Notes: generated by a model not told the origin, from the sequence alone. Shown: positions 35,479-44,637, counted from the stretch's first letter. The stretch is DNA of 64,000 bases from Albibeggiatoa sp964388965 (GCA_964388965.1 CAYMCP010000001.1:1-64000); one strand, 5' to 3'. A program made the numbers and translations.

Positions 35479-37353
35479 ATGACCCATTTTACCTCTAATA
35501 AATATGTTATTACGGTCGGTTTTAGCGTGGTGTTACTTCTACTACTGCTCATTACCTTTACCGGCTTGGCGCGAATGTACATATTAAAAATGCATGTCAA
35601 CCAGATTGTGCAAAATAATAATATAAAAACAGAGTTAGCGCACACCATGCTCAATGCGGCGCGTGAACGTGTTATTGCACTACAAACGATGTATCTTACT
35701 GATGACCCATTTACCAGAGAAGACGCTTATACACAGTTTAACAATTTGGCAAGTGAATTCATGCAGGCGCGCTCTGAGCTGCTACGGATGTCGCTATCGA
35801 ATAATGAACAAGCCTTAATTGATTACATATCCCCCCTGACCCGCCAAGCATCGACCAAACAACGTGAATTTGCAGAACTACTATTAGATGAGCAAGCTGT
35901 TGATATTCAAGCCTTAATGAATCAATATATTATCCCAGTACAACAAGCGGTGCGAGAGTCTTTATTCAAATTAGTGAAATTACAAAAACAGTCTTCAGAT
36001 GACGCATTTCGCGAAACGATGCAAACTTATCATGAAGGGTATTTTTTAATCTGGACCGCAGGCATATTGGCTATTTTGTTGGGATTAAGTATTGCGTTTA
36101 TTGTCTTCCGCCACATTAATCGTACTGAAAACTTACTACTAGATGCAAAAAATCTTGCTGAAATTGCAAATAAAGCCAAGACTGATTTTCTAGCAAACAT
36201 GAGTCATGAATTACGCACGCCACTAAATGCAGTGGTTAATATGAGCCATTTATTAATGGATACAAAATTAACTGCTGAACAAAAAGAATTAGTGACTACT
36301 GTCAGACAAAGTGGTGATGAATTTTTACGCTTAATCGACAGTATTTTAGATTTTTCCAAAATTGAAGCAGGCAAATTGACTCTACAACCAAAAATGTTTA
36401 CATTAAGAGTTTTAATTGATAATTTAATGGAAATAGCTCGATCTAAAGCAAAAGCGAAACATTTAAATTTAACTTTATTGTATGATGATCAAGCTCCAAA
36501 ACAAGTGATTGGCGATGTAGAACGTTTGCGACAAATTTTAATACATTTACTTGATAATGCAATTAAATTTACTGATCATGGTGAAGTATTATTATCATTA
36601 ACAGCGCGTAATATTTCAACATGCCAAGATAAAATAGAGCTTTACATCACAGTTAAAGACACAGGCATAGGGATTCCATTCGAGCGTCGAGATCGTCTAT
36701 TTCAGCCGTTCACACAAGTAGATACCTCTACTACTCGCCGCCATAGTGGTTCAGGTATTGGCTTGGCACTATGTAAACAACTATGTCAATTAATGGGTGG
36801 GACATTATGGGTCGAAAGTGAGGTAAATTATGGTACAACATTTCATTTAACGATTACTTTGGACTTACTCACGGACAAACACCAAACCAATACGGAATTT
36901 AAATTTACGACACCTGTGACTAATTTACGCATTTTACTAGTCGAAGATAATCAAACAAATCAAAAAGTTGCACAATTAGTATTGCGTAAATTGGGTTACG
37001 AAATTGATATTGTCAGCAACGGACTGAAAGCGGTTGAATCAGTCAATCAACATTTATACGATATTGTATTAATGGATATACAAATGCCAGAATTAGACGG
37101 TTTAGAAGCAACTCGTAAAATTTTAGATAATTGGCCAATTGGGCAACGTCCTTATATTATCGCCATGACCGCACATGCACTACAAGGTGATCGAGAAAAA
37201 TGTCTTGCAGCCGGTATGGACGATTACATTGCAAAACCAGTTAAATTAGAGGAATTAGAAGCTGCTATTGGGCGTTGGCAGGCATGGAATATTTCCCGTA
37301 ATTTAAAACACCAAACTCGTCAGGAAATTTATACAACTAAAGATAATGATTAA
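35479..37353 (+). CDS. Membrane hybrid histidine kinase (HisKA-HATPase-REC)
   Basis: A 624-residue kinase with an N-terminal helix (about 10-33), a four-helix-bundle-like periplasmic sensor (about 34-190), a second helix (about 192-212), HisKA with His243 in MSHELRTPLNA, HATPase (LLDNAIKFTDHGE, DTGIGIP, GSGIGLALC), then a receiver with Asp533 in LMDIQMPELDG and a final KPVKLEEL. There is no HAMP domain that I can see. It starts three bases after the stop of the giant kinase-cyclase, so both are one operon. Its receiver could exchange phosphate with the neighbour's Hpt domains (inference). Confidence 0.93.
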   Translation: MTHFTSNKYVITVGFSVVLLLLLLITFTGLARMYILKMHVNQIVQNNNIKTELAHTMLNAARERVIALQTMYLTDDPFTREDAYTQFNNLASEFMQARSELLRMSLSNNEQALIDYISPLTRQASTKQREFAELLLDEQAVDIQALMNQYIIPVQQAVRESLFKLVKLQKQSSDDAFRETMQTYHEGYFLIWTAGILAILLGLSIAFIVFRHINRTENLLLDAKNLAEIANKAKTDFLANMSHELRTPLNAVVNMSHLLMDTKLTAEQKELVTTVRQSGDEFLRLIDSILDFSKIEAGKLTLQPKMFTLRVLIDNLMEIARSKAKAKHLNLTLLYDDQAPKQVIGDVERLRQILIHLLDNAIKFTDHGEVLLSLTARNISTCQDKIELYITVKDTGIGIPFERRDRLFQPFTQVDTSTTRRHSGSGIGLALCKQLCQLMGGTLWVESEVNYGTTFHLTITLDLLTDKHQTNTEFKFTTPVTNLRILLVEDNQTNQKVAQLVLRKLGYEIDIVSNGLKAVESVNQHLYDIVLMDIQMPELDGLEATRKILDNWPIGQRPYIIAMTAHALQGDREKCLAAGMDDYIAKPVKLEELEAAIGRWQAWNISRNLKHQTRQEIYTTKDND

Positions 37354-37402
37354 ATTTGTTTAAACTCAAGGGCTTAAAACTATTAAATTGTAAAAAACCA
37401 TC

Positions 37403-37776
37403 CTATCTATCAGTTAATAGCTGCATTAATTTAAATTCCAATTTCGTAAAAACACTTGACCAATCTTTAATTTGAGACTGTCTAAACAAGGTAACGCTTG
37501 GGTACCAAGGACTATCTTCGCGCTCTAATAACCATCTCCAATCAGGTACATAAGGCAATAATACCCACGTTTTTTGTCCCAATGGATAAATGTGCTACAG
37601 CAGTATCTACAGAAATAATTAAATCTAAGGCTAAAATGAGCGATGCGGTATCGGTAAAATCCTGTAATTGTTGCGTACAATCGCGGTTGTTTCAAAGCCT
37701 GTAAATAAAATTCAATTGCTTGTGCATATCGATGATTTTGTACCGCCTCTTGTGCTTGAATCAGTAAATTTTGCAT
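37403..37776 (-). pseudogene. Remnant of a TPR-containing GT9/OGT-like glycosyltransferase
   Basis: The 5' end at 37776 codes a TPR-like start (LLIQAQEAVQNHRYAQAIEF). It then passes without a TPR array into the C-terminal part of a heptosyltransferase-like domain, read in other frames: DFTDTASLILALDLIISVDT, then VAHLS, then after another shift KTWVLLPYVPDWRWLLERED, ending near LMQLLTD at 37403. So a large central part is lost and at least two frame shifts remain. Such proteins are normally about 500-700 residues and common in this kind of genome. The pieces are clear only when frames are joined. Most of the 520-base gap 37354-37873 is this remnant. Confidence 0.8.
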
Positions 37777-37873
37777 TGGAATTGCCTAAATCATAAGAAT
37801 AAATCAGTATATTGTGCTATTTATTAAATAATAAAAAACGCTAATTTTCTAAATAATGATCTTAGGTAATGAC

Positions 37874-38515
37874 TCAGTTTGGTCTAATGCGTGGCAAACT
37901 CGCGTGCTCAAAAGCCTTGATATGTGCAATAATTTCTAATGAATGCTCTCTTTCCTGTTGATTTTCTAACACAATTCGCACTGCATTTGGCAATGAGCGA
38001 CGATCTTCCCCATCCCATTTTTCCAACCATTTTGTATCTTTATCATTAAATTGATCATCATAATATAAATATTCAAAATTCACATCAAAACCCTCAAATA
38101 CCACAATAGGCTGTTCAATTTCTTCTAACGATTCAGTCGGATCACCTGCAAAAGCTGAAATAGTACGGATTTCGATACCCTCTTTTTCACTCGATGTTAA
38201 TTGCCACGCGGTCAGCCCCGGTTTACGTCCAGGAGACAACGTCGAAACCCACGCTAATTTATCCTGCTCACCGATAAAAAATACAACAGGTTGCCTCCTG
38301 TCCTCGTCCAAATAGGTATGTGGAAAAGCAGCATCTAAAGCACGTTCTAGCTGCAACAATACCAGCACCTGATCCAAACTTTGCTCCAAACGTGAGCCGT
38401 TACGCTCCCAATCCTTTAATACCACCTGCATTCCCGAAGCCAACAGCAACATGATAGAAGCGGATAACGCTAAAGCAATTAATAATTCTAGTAAAGTAAA
38501 GCCATTATTACGCAT
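37874..38515 (-). CDS. Type II secretion pseudopilin, GspJ-like
   Basis: ATG 38515 gives a prepilin signal MRNNG|FTLLELLIALALSA with the Gly-Phe cleavage site and Glu at +5, then a 180-residue soluble domain. Length, the DWERNGSRLEQSLDQ helix and the C-terminal RIVLENQQEREHSLEIIAHI stretch fit the minor pseudopilin GspJ better than GspH or GspI. An earlier in-frame start at 38593 would bury the prepilin signal and overlap the divergent gltX. No other gsp gene is in view, so it may be an isolated or split locus. Confidence 0.75.
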   Translation of the reverse strand: MRNNGFTLLELLIALALSASIMLLLASGMQVVLKDWERNGSRLEQSLDQVLVLLQLERALDAAFPHTYLDEDRRQPVVFFIGEQDKLAWVSTLSPGRKPGLTAWQLTSSEKEGIEIRTISAFAGDPTESLEEIEQPIVVFEGFDVNFEYLYYDDQFNDKDTKWLEKWDGEDRRSLPNAVRIVLENQQEREHSLEIIAHIKAFEHASLPRIRPN

Positions 38516-38586
38516 AGTTAGATAAGTGATAGATTTATAGATTGCGACAAGTATAATGTTGTTTTGCTTTGACAACAAATTTAAAT

Positions 38587-39996
38587 ATGACAATGATAAA
38601 AACCCGTTTCGCGCCTAGTCCAACTGGCTATATGCACTTAGGTAATGCTAGAACTGCTTTATTTAACGCATTATTTGCTATTCATCATCAAGGTATATTT
38701 TTGCTGCGCATCGAAGATACAGACCAAGAGCGTAGTGAAACACAATATGTGACCCAACTCAAAGCTGATTTACAGTGGCTAGGTATGGATTGGCAAGAGG
38801 GACCTGATGTCGGCGGTGAACATACACCTTATTTTCAGTCGCAACGTACTGAAATTTATGCACAATATTACCAACAATTAATTGACAGTGGCAGAGCTTA
38901 TCCTTGTTTTTGTTCGCCGCGTGAATTGGAATTGTCACGTAAATTACAACGTGCGTCAGGTCAAGCACCACGTTATGCGGGCACTTGTGCGCATTTAAAT
39001 CAACAAGAAATCGGGCGTAAACTTGCAGAAGGTTTACAACCTACATTACGTTTTAGGATGCCGCGTGATGAATTAATTGAATTTAACGATATAGTTAAAG
39101 GGCAACAACGTTTTGCTAGTCATGATATTGGTGATTTTATTATTCGTCGCGCTGACGGTACACCTGCATTTTTCTTCTGCAACGCGATAGATGATGCACT
39201 AATGGGTGTCACACACGTTTTTCGTGGTGATGATCATTTGACCAATACGCCACGCCAGCAAATGATTTTACAAAGTTTAGGTTTAACAGTACCACAATAT
39301 GGACATATTTCATTAATTTTAGGCGATGATGGTGCACCATTGTCGAAACGAAATGGTAGTTTAAGTATTCAAGAGTTAAAACACACAGGTTGGCAGCCTA
39401 ATGCCGTGGTGAATTATTTATCACGTTTAGGTCATGCGTTCGAGGAAGAAAAAGGTTATTTATCCATTAAAGAACTCGCAGCAGGATTTAAATTATCGCG
39501 TTTGGGTAAAGCGGCTTCTCGATTTGATAAACAGCAATTACTGCATTGGCAACAGGCGGCAATTGCTGAAAGCGACATTGATATTTTATGGCAACAAATG
39601 CCTGTCAGTGTAAAAAATATTGTGCCCACTGCAAAACAACAAGATTTTATTGTGACAGTTCGTCCTAATATCCTCTTTCCACAAGATGCACAACAGTGGG
39701 CTGCTATTTTATTTAATGATAATTTACAATACAAAATGGAAGCGATTGATGTCATTATTGAAGCGGATAGAAATTTTTTCCAACATGCAATACAGGCTTT
39801 GGAAGATACACAAGCGGATTATAAATCATTAATTGAGCAGTTAAAGCAAGTAGCAGGTGTCAAGGGTAAAAAATTATTTATGCCGCTGCGTGCAGCTTTG
39901 ACGGGTGAAACGCATGGACCTGAAATGGCAAATTTATTGGATTTAATGGGTATTGAACGGGCAAGACAGCGGTTGCAACACGCTATGAATTTTTAA
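38587..39996 (+). CDS. gltX: Glutamate--tRNA ligase
   Basis: A class I synthetase: the HIGH-type motif is in RFAPSPTGYMHLGNARTALFN near the N-terminus, and the KMSKS-type motif reads PLSKRNG. VFRGDDHLTNTPRQQ is the Glu/tRNA-binding block. The C-terminal anticodon-binding part is complete (about 469 residues in total). It charges tRNA-Glu with glutamate. Starts at ATG 38587 or 38593 are equally possible; both lack a strong ribosome site. Divergent from the gspJ-like gene, 71 bases apart. Confidence 0.96.
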   Translation: MTMIKTRFAPSPTGYMHLGNARTALFNALFAIHHQGIFLLRIEDTDQERSETQYVTQLKADLQWLGMDWQEGPDVGGEHTPYFQSQRTEIYAQYYQQLIDSGRAYPCFCSPRELELSRKLQRASGQAPRYAGTCAHLNQQEIGRKLAEGLQPTLRFRMPRDELIEFNDIVKGQQRFASHDIGDFIIRRADGTPAFFFCNAIDDALMGVTHVFRGDDHLTNTPRQQMILQSLGLTVPQYGHISLILGDDGAPLSKRNGSLSIQELKHTGWQPNAVVNYLSRLGHAFEEEKGYLSIKELAAGFKLSRLGKAASRFDKQQLLHWQQAAIAESDIDILWQQMPVSVKNIVPTAKQQDFIVTVRPNILFPQDAQQWAAILFNDNLQYKMEAIDVIIEADRNFFQHAIQALEDTQADYKSLIEQLKQVAGVKGKKLFMPLRAALTGETHGPEMANLLDLMGIERARQRLQHAMNF

Positions 39997-40031
39997 TTTA
40001 CATCGTACAAACAAAATTATCAATTTAGGCA

Positions 40032-40064
40032 AAGGTGCATAAACAAAATCTCGTCATGCACCTT
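40032..40064. terminator. Perfect 9-bp hairpin between convergent gltX and the Fnr-type gene
   Basis: AAGGTGCAT (40032-40040) and ATGCACCTT (40056-40064) form a perfect stem with a 15-base loop. Placed 36 bases after the gltX stop and 67 before the end of the opposite gene, it may end transcripts in either direction. T tracts are weak on both sides, so the terminator call is tentative. Confidence 0.5.
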
Positions 40065-40130
40065 CTGCTATGATTCATTGATTTTATTATATATTTTAAA
40101 AAATTGCTTTGGACTAATGTTGTAAAAATT

Positions 40131-40805
40131 CTACCAATTTGTATCATCTTGCAAACGGCGCAAAGCCTGTGACGAGCAAACTACAATATACGATTCATGC
40201 TCAATAATGATTCCCATTTTTTTCATCTTACTCAATACTCTGGAAAAAGTTTCAGGCTGCAATCCTAAACGAGAAGCAATCATTGCCTTTGTTGCAGGTA
40301 AGTAAATTTGGTAATTTTCCACTTCTCCAGCCGAAAAACTTAGTAAATAACTCGCCACTCTTTGTTGAGCATTGCTTAGACTCAAGTGATGAATATCATT
40401 TAAAAATTGGTGGATGCGCCGACTAAGATTAGCTAACATTTTAATGGCTAATTCAGGATTTTGTTTTAATTGTTGACGCAATACCTCACTGGGAATCGCA
40501 ATTAATTCCGTTTTCTCGATTGCACTTGCGTATACTGGCATTGGTGCATCTAGGATAGCCACGGCTTCGGCAAAAGTTTCTCCACGATGTACAATTTCAA
40601 TCACTTTTTCTTTACCTTCCGGACTCAGTCGATATAACCGCATACTACCGCTTACGACCAAAAAAAAAGCAGTCGCGGGCATCCCCTGACTAAATAATAA
40701 TTGACCATGAGCAAGAACATGATGATGAGCAGCTTTTACAAATGGGGCTAAATCACTCGTTGACAGAGTGTTGAATAGCGTTATTTGTTGTAACAATTGT
40801 TCCAT
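40131..40805 (-). CDS. Crp/Fnr-family regulator, DNR/NNR-like
   Basis: A 224-residue cyclic-nucleotide-binding-fold regulator (about 15-130) with a dimer helix and a C-terminal helix-turn-helix, IASRLGLQPETFSRVLSKMKK. It lacks the N-terminal cysteine cluster of Fnr, so it is closer to the NO-sensing DNR/NNR group. The recognition helix ETFSRVLSKM carries the E-xxS-R that reads TTGAT half sites, and a perfect TTGAT-N4-ATCAA box lies 60 bases upstream. It diverges from hcp. Together they suggest control of hcp by nitric oxide or low oxygen (inference). Confidence 0.88.
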   Translation of the reverse strand: MEQLLQQITLFNTLSTSDLAPFVKAAHHHVLAHGQLLFSQGMPATAFFLVVSGSMRLYRLSPEGKEKVIEIVHRGETFAEAVAILDAPMPVYASAIEKTELIAIPSEVLRQQLKQNPELAIKMLANLSRRIHQFLNDIHHLSLSNAQQRVASYLLSFSAGEVENYQIYLPATKAMIASRLGLQPETFSRVLSKMKKMGIIIEHESYIVVCSSQALRRLQDDTNW

Positions 40806-40864
40806 CGGATTATCTTCCGTTTTTATGACTAAAAATTTTTTGTGCGTAACATTATTAATCGACT

Positions 40865-40878
40865 TGATTTATATCAAG
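40865..40878. promoter_or_regulatory. Fnr/DNR-type operator box
   Basis: TTGATTTATATCAA is a perfect match to the Fnr/DNR consensus TTGAT-N4-ATCAA. It lies in the divergent region between the Crp/Fnr gene (start 40805) and hcp (start 41069). Its centre is about 67 bases from the regulator start and about 197 from hcp, so autoregulation is as likely as hcp activation. A TATAAA at 41034-41039 is a candidate -10 for hcp. Confidence 0.75.
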
Positions 40879-41068
40879 AAAGTTATTTACACAATTTGCG
40901 ATAATGACAACCTGTTGTATAACAATACGACAGCCTCCGTATACTAACTCATTAATTTTACATAGCTAAAAAATGATGTAACTTAAAAAATAGTTATAAA
41001 TAATTGTAAAAATTTGATTTGGCGAGGTGTTAGTATAAATCAATTTTTATTTTAAAAAAGGTATTTTT

Positions 41069-42721
41069 ATGTTTTGTTATCAATGCGAACAAACACAACG
41101 CACTTTAGAACAGGTTGGTTGTATCAATGAGCGTGGAGCTTGCGGTAAGGATGCCGCAACATCCGATTTACAAGATATTTTAATTTATCAAATCAAAGGT
41201 ATTGCACAATACGCATCGTATGCGCGCAATTTTGGTGTAATTGACAAAGAAGTGGATGATTTTATCCAATATGGCTTATTTACTACTTTAACTAATGTTA
41301 ATTTTAATGCTACTCGTTTTGTTAAGATGATTCATCAAGCAGCAACCATCCGCGACCAAATTAAAACGCATTACGAAGCGGTTGCTCATACAAAAGAACA
41401 GCTTAGTGCTGCTGCGCAATTTCAACCCGCAGAAAGTATGGATGATATTTTACGCCAAAAAGCAGTCGCGGCACTCGACCACGATCAAGCAACGGTCGGT
41501 GCGGATGTGATTGGTTTACGGGTATTAATTTTGTACGGTATGAAGGGTACATCTGCCTATTCACATCATGCACGCGCGTTAGGTTATCATACTGATGAAA
41601 TTGACGCAAAAACAGAACGGCTACTTAGCTATTTAGCCAATGATCCAACAGATATTAATGAATTGCTGAAAACGTCATTAGAAGTAGGGCATTTAAACTT
41701 AAAAGTTATGGAATTACTTGATCGCGCTAATAATGAGACCTTTGGTCAACAGGAAATTACACCAGTGCGAATAACACCAATAGCAGGCAAAGCGATTTTG
41801 GTGAGCGGTCATGACTTGCATGATTTAGAGCAGCTACTGAAACAAACAGAGGGAAGTGGTATTAATGTTTATACTCACGGCGAAATGCTACCAGCGCACG
41901 CCTACCCTAAATTAAAGCATTATTCTCATTTAATCGGTAATTACGGTGGCGCATGGCAAAATCAGCAACAGGAATTTGCGACTTTTCCGGGTCCGATTGT
42001 GTTGACTTCTAATTGTTTGATTGAACCTGACAAAAGTTATCGGCAACGCATTTTTACCACAGGACCAGTAGGTTGGTCTGGTGTAAGGCATATCGACGAT
42101 AATGACTACAAAACGGTTATTCAAGCAGCCAAAGCATTGCCCGGCTTTAAGGAAAGTGTGCCAGAACAAACCATTACTATTGGTTTTGGTCATAACACCA
42201 TCATGAGTGTTGCAGATCAAGTCATTAACGGTGTAAAAAGTGGTGCAATTCAACATTTCTTTGTTATCGGTGGTTGCGATGGTGCAAAACCTGGACGAAA
42301 TTATTACACTGAATTGGCGAGCCAAACACCTGATAATACGGTGATATTAACGCTAGGTTGTGCTAAATATCGCTTTAATAAACAAACATTTGGTGATATT
42401 GGTGGCATTCCGCGTTTATTGGATTTGGGACAGTGTAATGATGCTTATTCTGCAATTAAAATTGCGGCGACGCTCGCTGAAACCTTTGAATGCGATATTA
42501 ATGATTTACCTTTATCTTTGATGATCTCTTGGTTTGAACAAAAAGCGACGGCGGTTTTACTATCTCTATTAGCCAGCGGTGTTAAAGGCATCCACTTAGG
42601 TCCGAGCTTACCTGCTTATCTCACGCCTAATTTGCTAAATATTTTACAAGAGCAATTTGATTTGCGCGTCAATAATACGCCAGAAGCAGATTTACAATGC
42701 GCTTTAAAAAAGGCGGCGTAG
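41069..42721 (+). CDS. hcp: Hydroxylamine reductase / hybrid cluster protein
   Basis: At 550 residues it equals E. coli Hcp in length. The N-terminal cysteines C3, C6, C18 and C25 give the CX2C-X11-C-X6-C class II pattern for the first cluster, and the hybrid Fe-S-O cluster region is visible in VSGHDL, GGCDGAKPGRNYYTE and LTLGCAKYRF. Hcp reduces nitric oxide, or hydroxylamine in vitro, in the cytoplasm under anaerobic nitrosative stress. A reductase of hcr type follows after 152 bases, and a Crp/Fnr regulator diverges upstream. Confidence 0.97.
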   Translation: MFCYQCEQTQRTLEQVGCINERGACGKDAATSDLQDILIYQIKGIAQYASYARNFGVIDKEVDDFIQYGLFTTLTNVNFNATRFVKMIHQAATIRDQIKTHYEAVAHTKEQLSAAAQFQPAESMDDILRQKAVAALDHDQATVGADVIGLRVLILYGMKGTSAYSHHARALGYHTDEIDAKTERLLSYLANDPTDINELLKTSLEVGHLNLKVMELLDRANNETFGQQEITPVRITPIAGKAILVSGHDLHDLEQLLKQTEGSGINVYTHGEMLPAHAYPKLKHYSHLIGNYGGAWQNQQQEFATFPGPIVLTSNCLIEPDKSYRQRIFTTGPVGWSGVRHIDDNDYKTVIQAAKALPGFKESVPEQTITIGFGHNTIMSVADQVINGVKSGAIQHFFVIGGCDGAKPGRNYYTELASQTPDNTVILTLGCAKYRFNKQTFGDIGGIPRLLDLGQCNDAYSAIKIAATLAETFECDINDLPLSLMISWFEQKATAVLLSLLASGVKGIHLGPSLPAYLTPNLLNILQEQFDLRVNNTPEADLQCALKKAA

Positions 42722-42756
42722 GGATAAAAACGACTATAAACGGGTAAATTAAGCAA

Positions 42757-42855
42757 AAATCGTAGGGGACATAAAGGCGATAGCGTCCATGCAACACTGG
42801 GTGTAAGAATTATAAAAATCGGTGTATGATGCTGCATTTATACCCCCTACGAAAA
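42757..42855. repeat. Inverted-repeat-bounded ~100-bp element between hcp and hcr
   Basis: The left end TCGTAGGGG (42760-42768) and the right end CCCCTACGA (42844-42852) are perfect 9-bp inverted repeats, with weaker similarity outwards and inwards. They bound about 75 bases with no gene. This fits either a leader/intercistronic stem or a small MITE-like insertion. No second copy was noticed in the window. Confidence 0.5.
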
Positions 42856-42873
42856 TTATAAAAGGATTAATAC

Positions 42874-43917
42874 ATGCCTGAATATCGAATTAAATTGAAT
42901 ACTAGCGATGCCCAAACCATTTCATTTACATGCGAACCCGATCAGGATTTGATAACAGCCGCTATTGAAGCAAATATATATCTCGTTGCTCAATGTCGTT
43001 CTGGCAGTTGTGGTGCGTGTGTTGCGCACTGCGAGCAAGGTGATTTTGAACTCGCAAGTTACAGCGAGGATGTTTTATCTGAATTATCACGTCAGCAAAA
43101 ACACGTTTTACTATGTCGGACTTATCCGCGCAGTGATATGGTGTTAAATTTAACATATAACTATAATTTAATTAATTTTTCATATCCTGTGCAGCGTAGT
43201 GCAACAATTATCAATAAAACATATCTCACTCCTGACACAATTAAGTTAGAATTACAGTTAATCGAAGATGCAGAAGGTAATACAACTTTAAATTTTCAAC
43301 CCGGACAATTTGTTGAGTTATTTATTCCTGAGACTGAGATTAAACGCCCATATTCACTAGCTAACGCACCCAATTGGGATGGTTTACTTGAATTTTTAAT
43401 CAAATTACATTCAGACGGCAGATTTAGCACTTTTTTACGAGAAAATGCCAATATTGGCACGGTTTTAAAATTAAACGAGGCTCAGGGTCGTTTTACGCTA
43501 GTTGAACACGGTTTGCGTCCACGTTATTTTGTTGCGGGAGGGTGCGGTTTGGCATCCGTTCTGTCTATGCTGCGTTACATGGCTGAATTACAAGAACCAC
43601 ATGAAACGAAATTATTTTTTGGAGTATGGAAAGAAGAAGAATTATTTTATCAACAGGAATTAGCTGCTTTAGCTGCTGATTATAATCATTTTAATTATCA
43701 ACTTTGCGTGACTAGACCGAGCGAAACTTGGCAAGGATACCGTGGTTCAGTCGTTGATGCCTTAGACAATACATTGCAACATGCTACGACACTTCCTGAT
43801 ATTTATATTTGTGGATCGACGGGTTTGATTGAAGCCGTTGCAAATGTTGCCAAAAAGTATGGTATTGAACGTGATTCACTTATCTATGAACATTACAGTA
43901 ATTCATGCGCAACTTAG
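42874..43917 (+). CDS. Hcr-like NADH oxidoreductase with N-terminal [2Fe-2S] ferredoxin
   Basis: A 347-residue electron-transfer flavoprotein. The plant-type ferredoxin domain is first, with C41, C46, C49 and C81 (CRSGSCGACV...LLC), followed by a ferredoxin-reductase FAD domain (RPYSLANAPN) and an NAD domain (ICGSTGLIEAV). This order is that of phenol hydroxylase/MMO reductases; E. coli Hcr has the ferredoxin at the C-terminus. Placement after hcp makes electron supply to Hcp the likely role (inference). ATG 42874 has AAAAGGA upstream. Confidence 0.9.
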   Translation: MPEYRIKLNTSDAQTISFTCEPDQDLITAAIEANIYLVAQCRSGSCGACVAHCEQGDFELASYSEDVLSELSRQQKHVLLCRTYPRSDMVLNLTYNYNLINFSYPVQRSATIINKTYLTPDTIKLELQLIEDAEGNTTLNFQPGQFVELFIPETEIKRPYSLANAPNWDGLLEFLIKLHSDGRFSTFLRENANIGTVLKLNEAQGRFTLVEHGLRPRYFVAGGCGLASVLSMLRYMAELQEPHETKLFFGVWKEEELFYQQELAALAADYNHFNYQLCVTRPSETWQGYRGSVVDALDNTLQHATTLPDIYICGSTGLIEAVANVAKKYGIERDSLIYEHYSNSCAT

Positions 43918-44055
43918 AAAACATTAGAAAATAATCATAGCTACCGTCAATCTTCGTTAGAAATGGTGTGTAAAACTTGTTTTGCCTGTACAGAATGAAT
44001 TTTGCGCGCCTAAGGGTTCCCCCACATTTTTTCAACCAGTGATTTCAAATCGATT

Positions 44056-44637
44056 CTATACAAATTCTGGATATTCAATAATGTAAAATCCAAGCAAAGC
44101 ATTCAATAAAGCCATTTTTTTAAACTTTTTAATATCGGTGGCATAAATATGGGCGGGTATAATTTCACGTACTGCTAACAAACGTGCTCGCGTCGTACCT
44201 TGCAATAAAGGCTTTTCTGGTGTCAGCCAATGCTGCCCATCCCAACAAGCTAAATTAGCCATACTAGAATCAGTAACTAATTGATTTTTTAAGATAATAA
44301 TATCATCTGCTTGCTGTTTTTGTGCGCTTAAAAGATTAATTTCTGTACGGTCGGCATATTTAAATGAATAATCTATATCATCAGCCGTAATTAATCTAAA
44401 ACTTTTAAATCGCGGGATTTGATGTGGGATAAATTCAACTTGTTCAATCTGTTGCCGATATAATACTCGACAGCGATAAATGCCTTTTGGTGGAGCGCGT
44501 CTGAACAACGTTGATAAATCTAGTTGTTGTTCTGCATCAAATAATTGCAAACGAGCTTGATTAAAACGCTGTTGATGCCACACTAAATTTTGTGGCTTTC
44601 CGTCAACACATCTAATTGTCTCTAATAACTGTTGCAT
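44056..44637 (-). CDS. Class IV aminotransferase-family protein (PabC-like)
   Basis: A short fold type IV PLP enzyme of 193 residues. The probable PLP Lys is in SFKYADRTEIN, the conserved L-V-T-[E/D]-xx-xAN block reads LVTDSSMANLACWDGQHW, with Asp in the usual Glu place, and PLLQGTTRARLL is the phosphate-binding loop. It resembles the aminodeoxychorismate lyase/branched-chain group but lacks the usual N-terminal extension. ATG 44637 has AGGA at good spacing. Exact reaction unknown. Confidence 0.8.
   Translation of the reverse strand: MQQLLETIRCVDGKPQNLVWHQQRFNQARLQLFDAEQQLDLSTLFRRAPPKGIYRCRVLYRQQIEQVEFIPHQIPRFKSFRLITADDIDYSFKYADRTEINLLSAQKQQADDIIILKNQLVTDSSMANLACWDGQHWLTPEKPLLQGTTRARLLAVREIIPAHIYATDIKKFKKMALLNALLGFYIIEYPEFV

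Noticed and set aside
41014..41039. TTGATT...TATAAA as a full promoter for hcp
   Set aside because: The spacer is only 14 bases, so the -35 call does not hold; only the TATAAA is kept as a possible -10.
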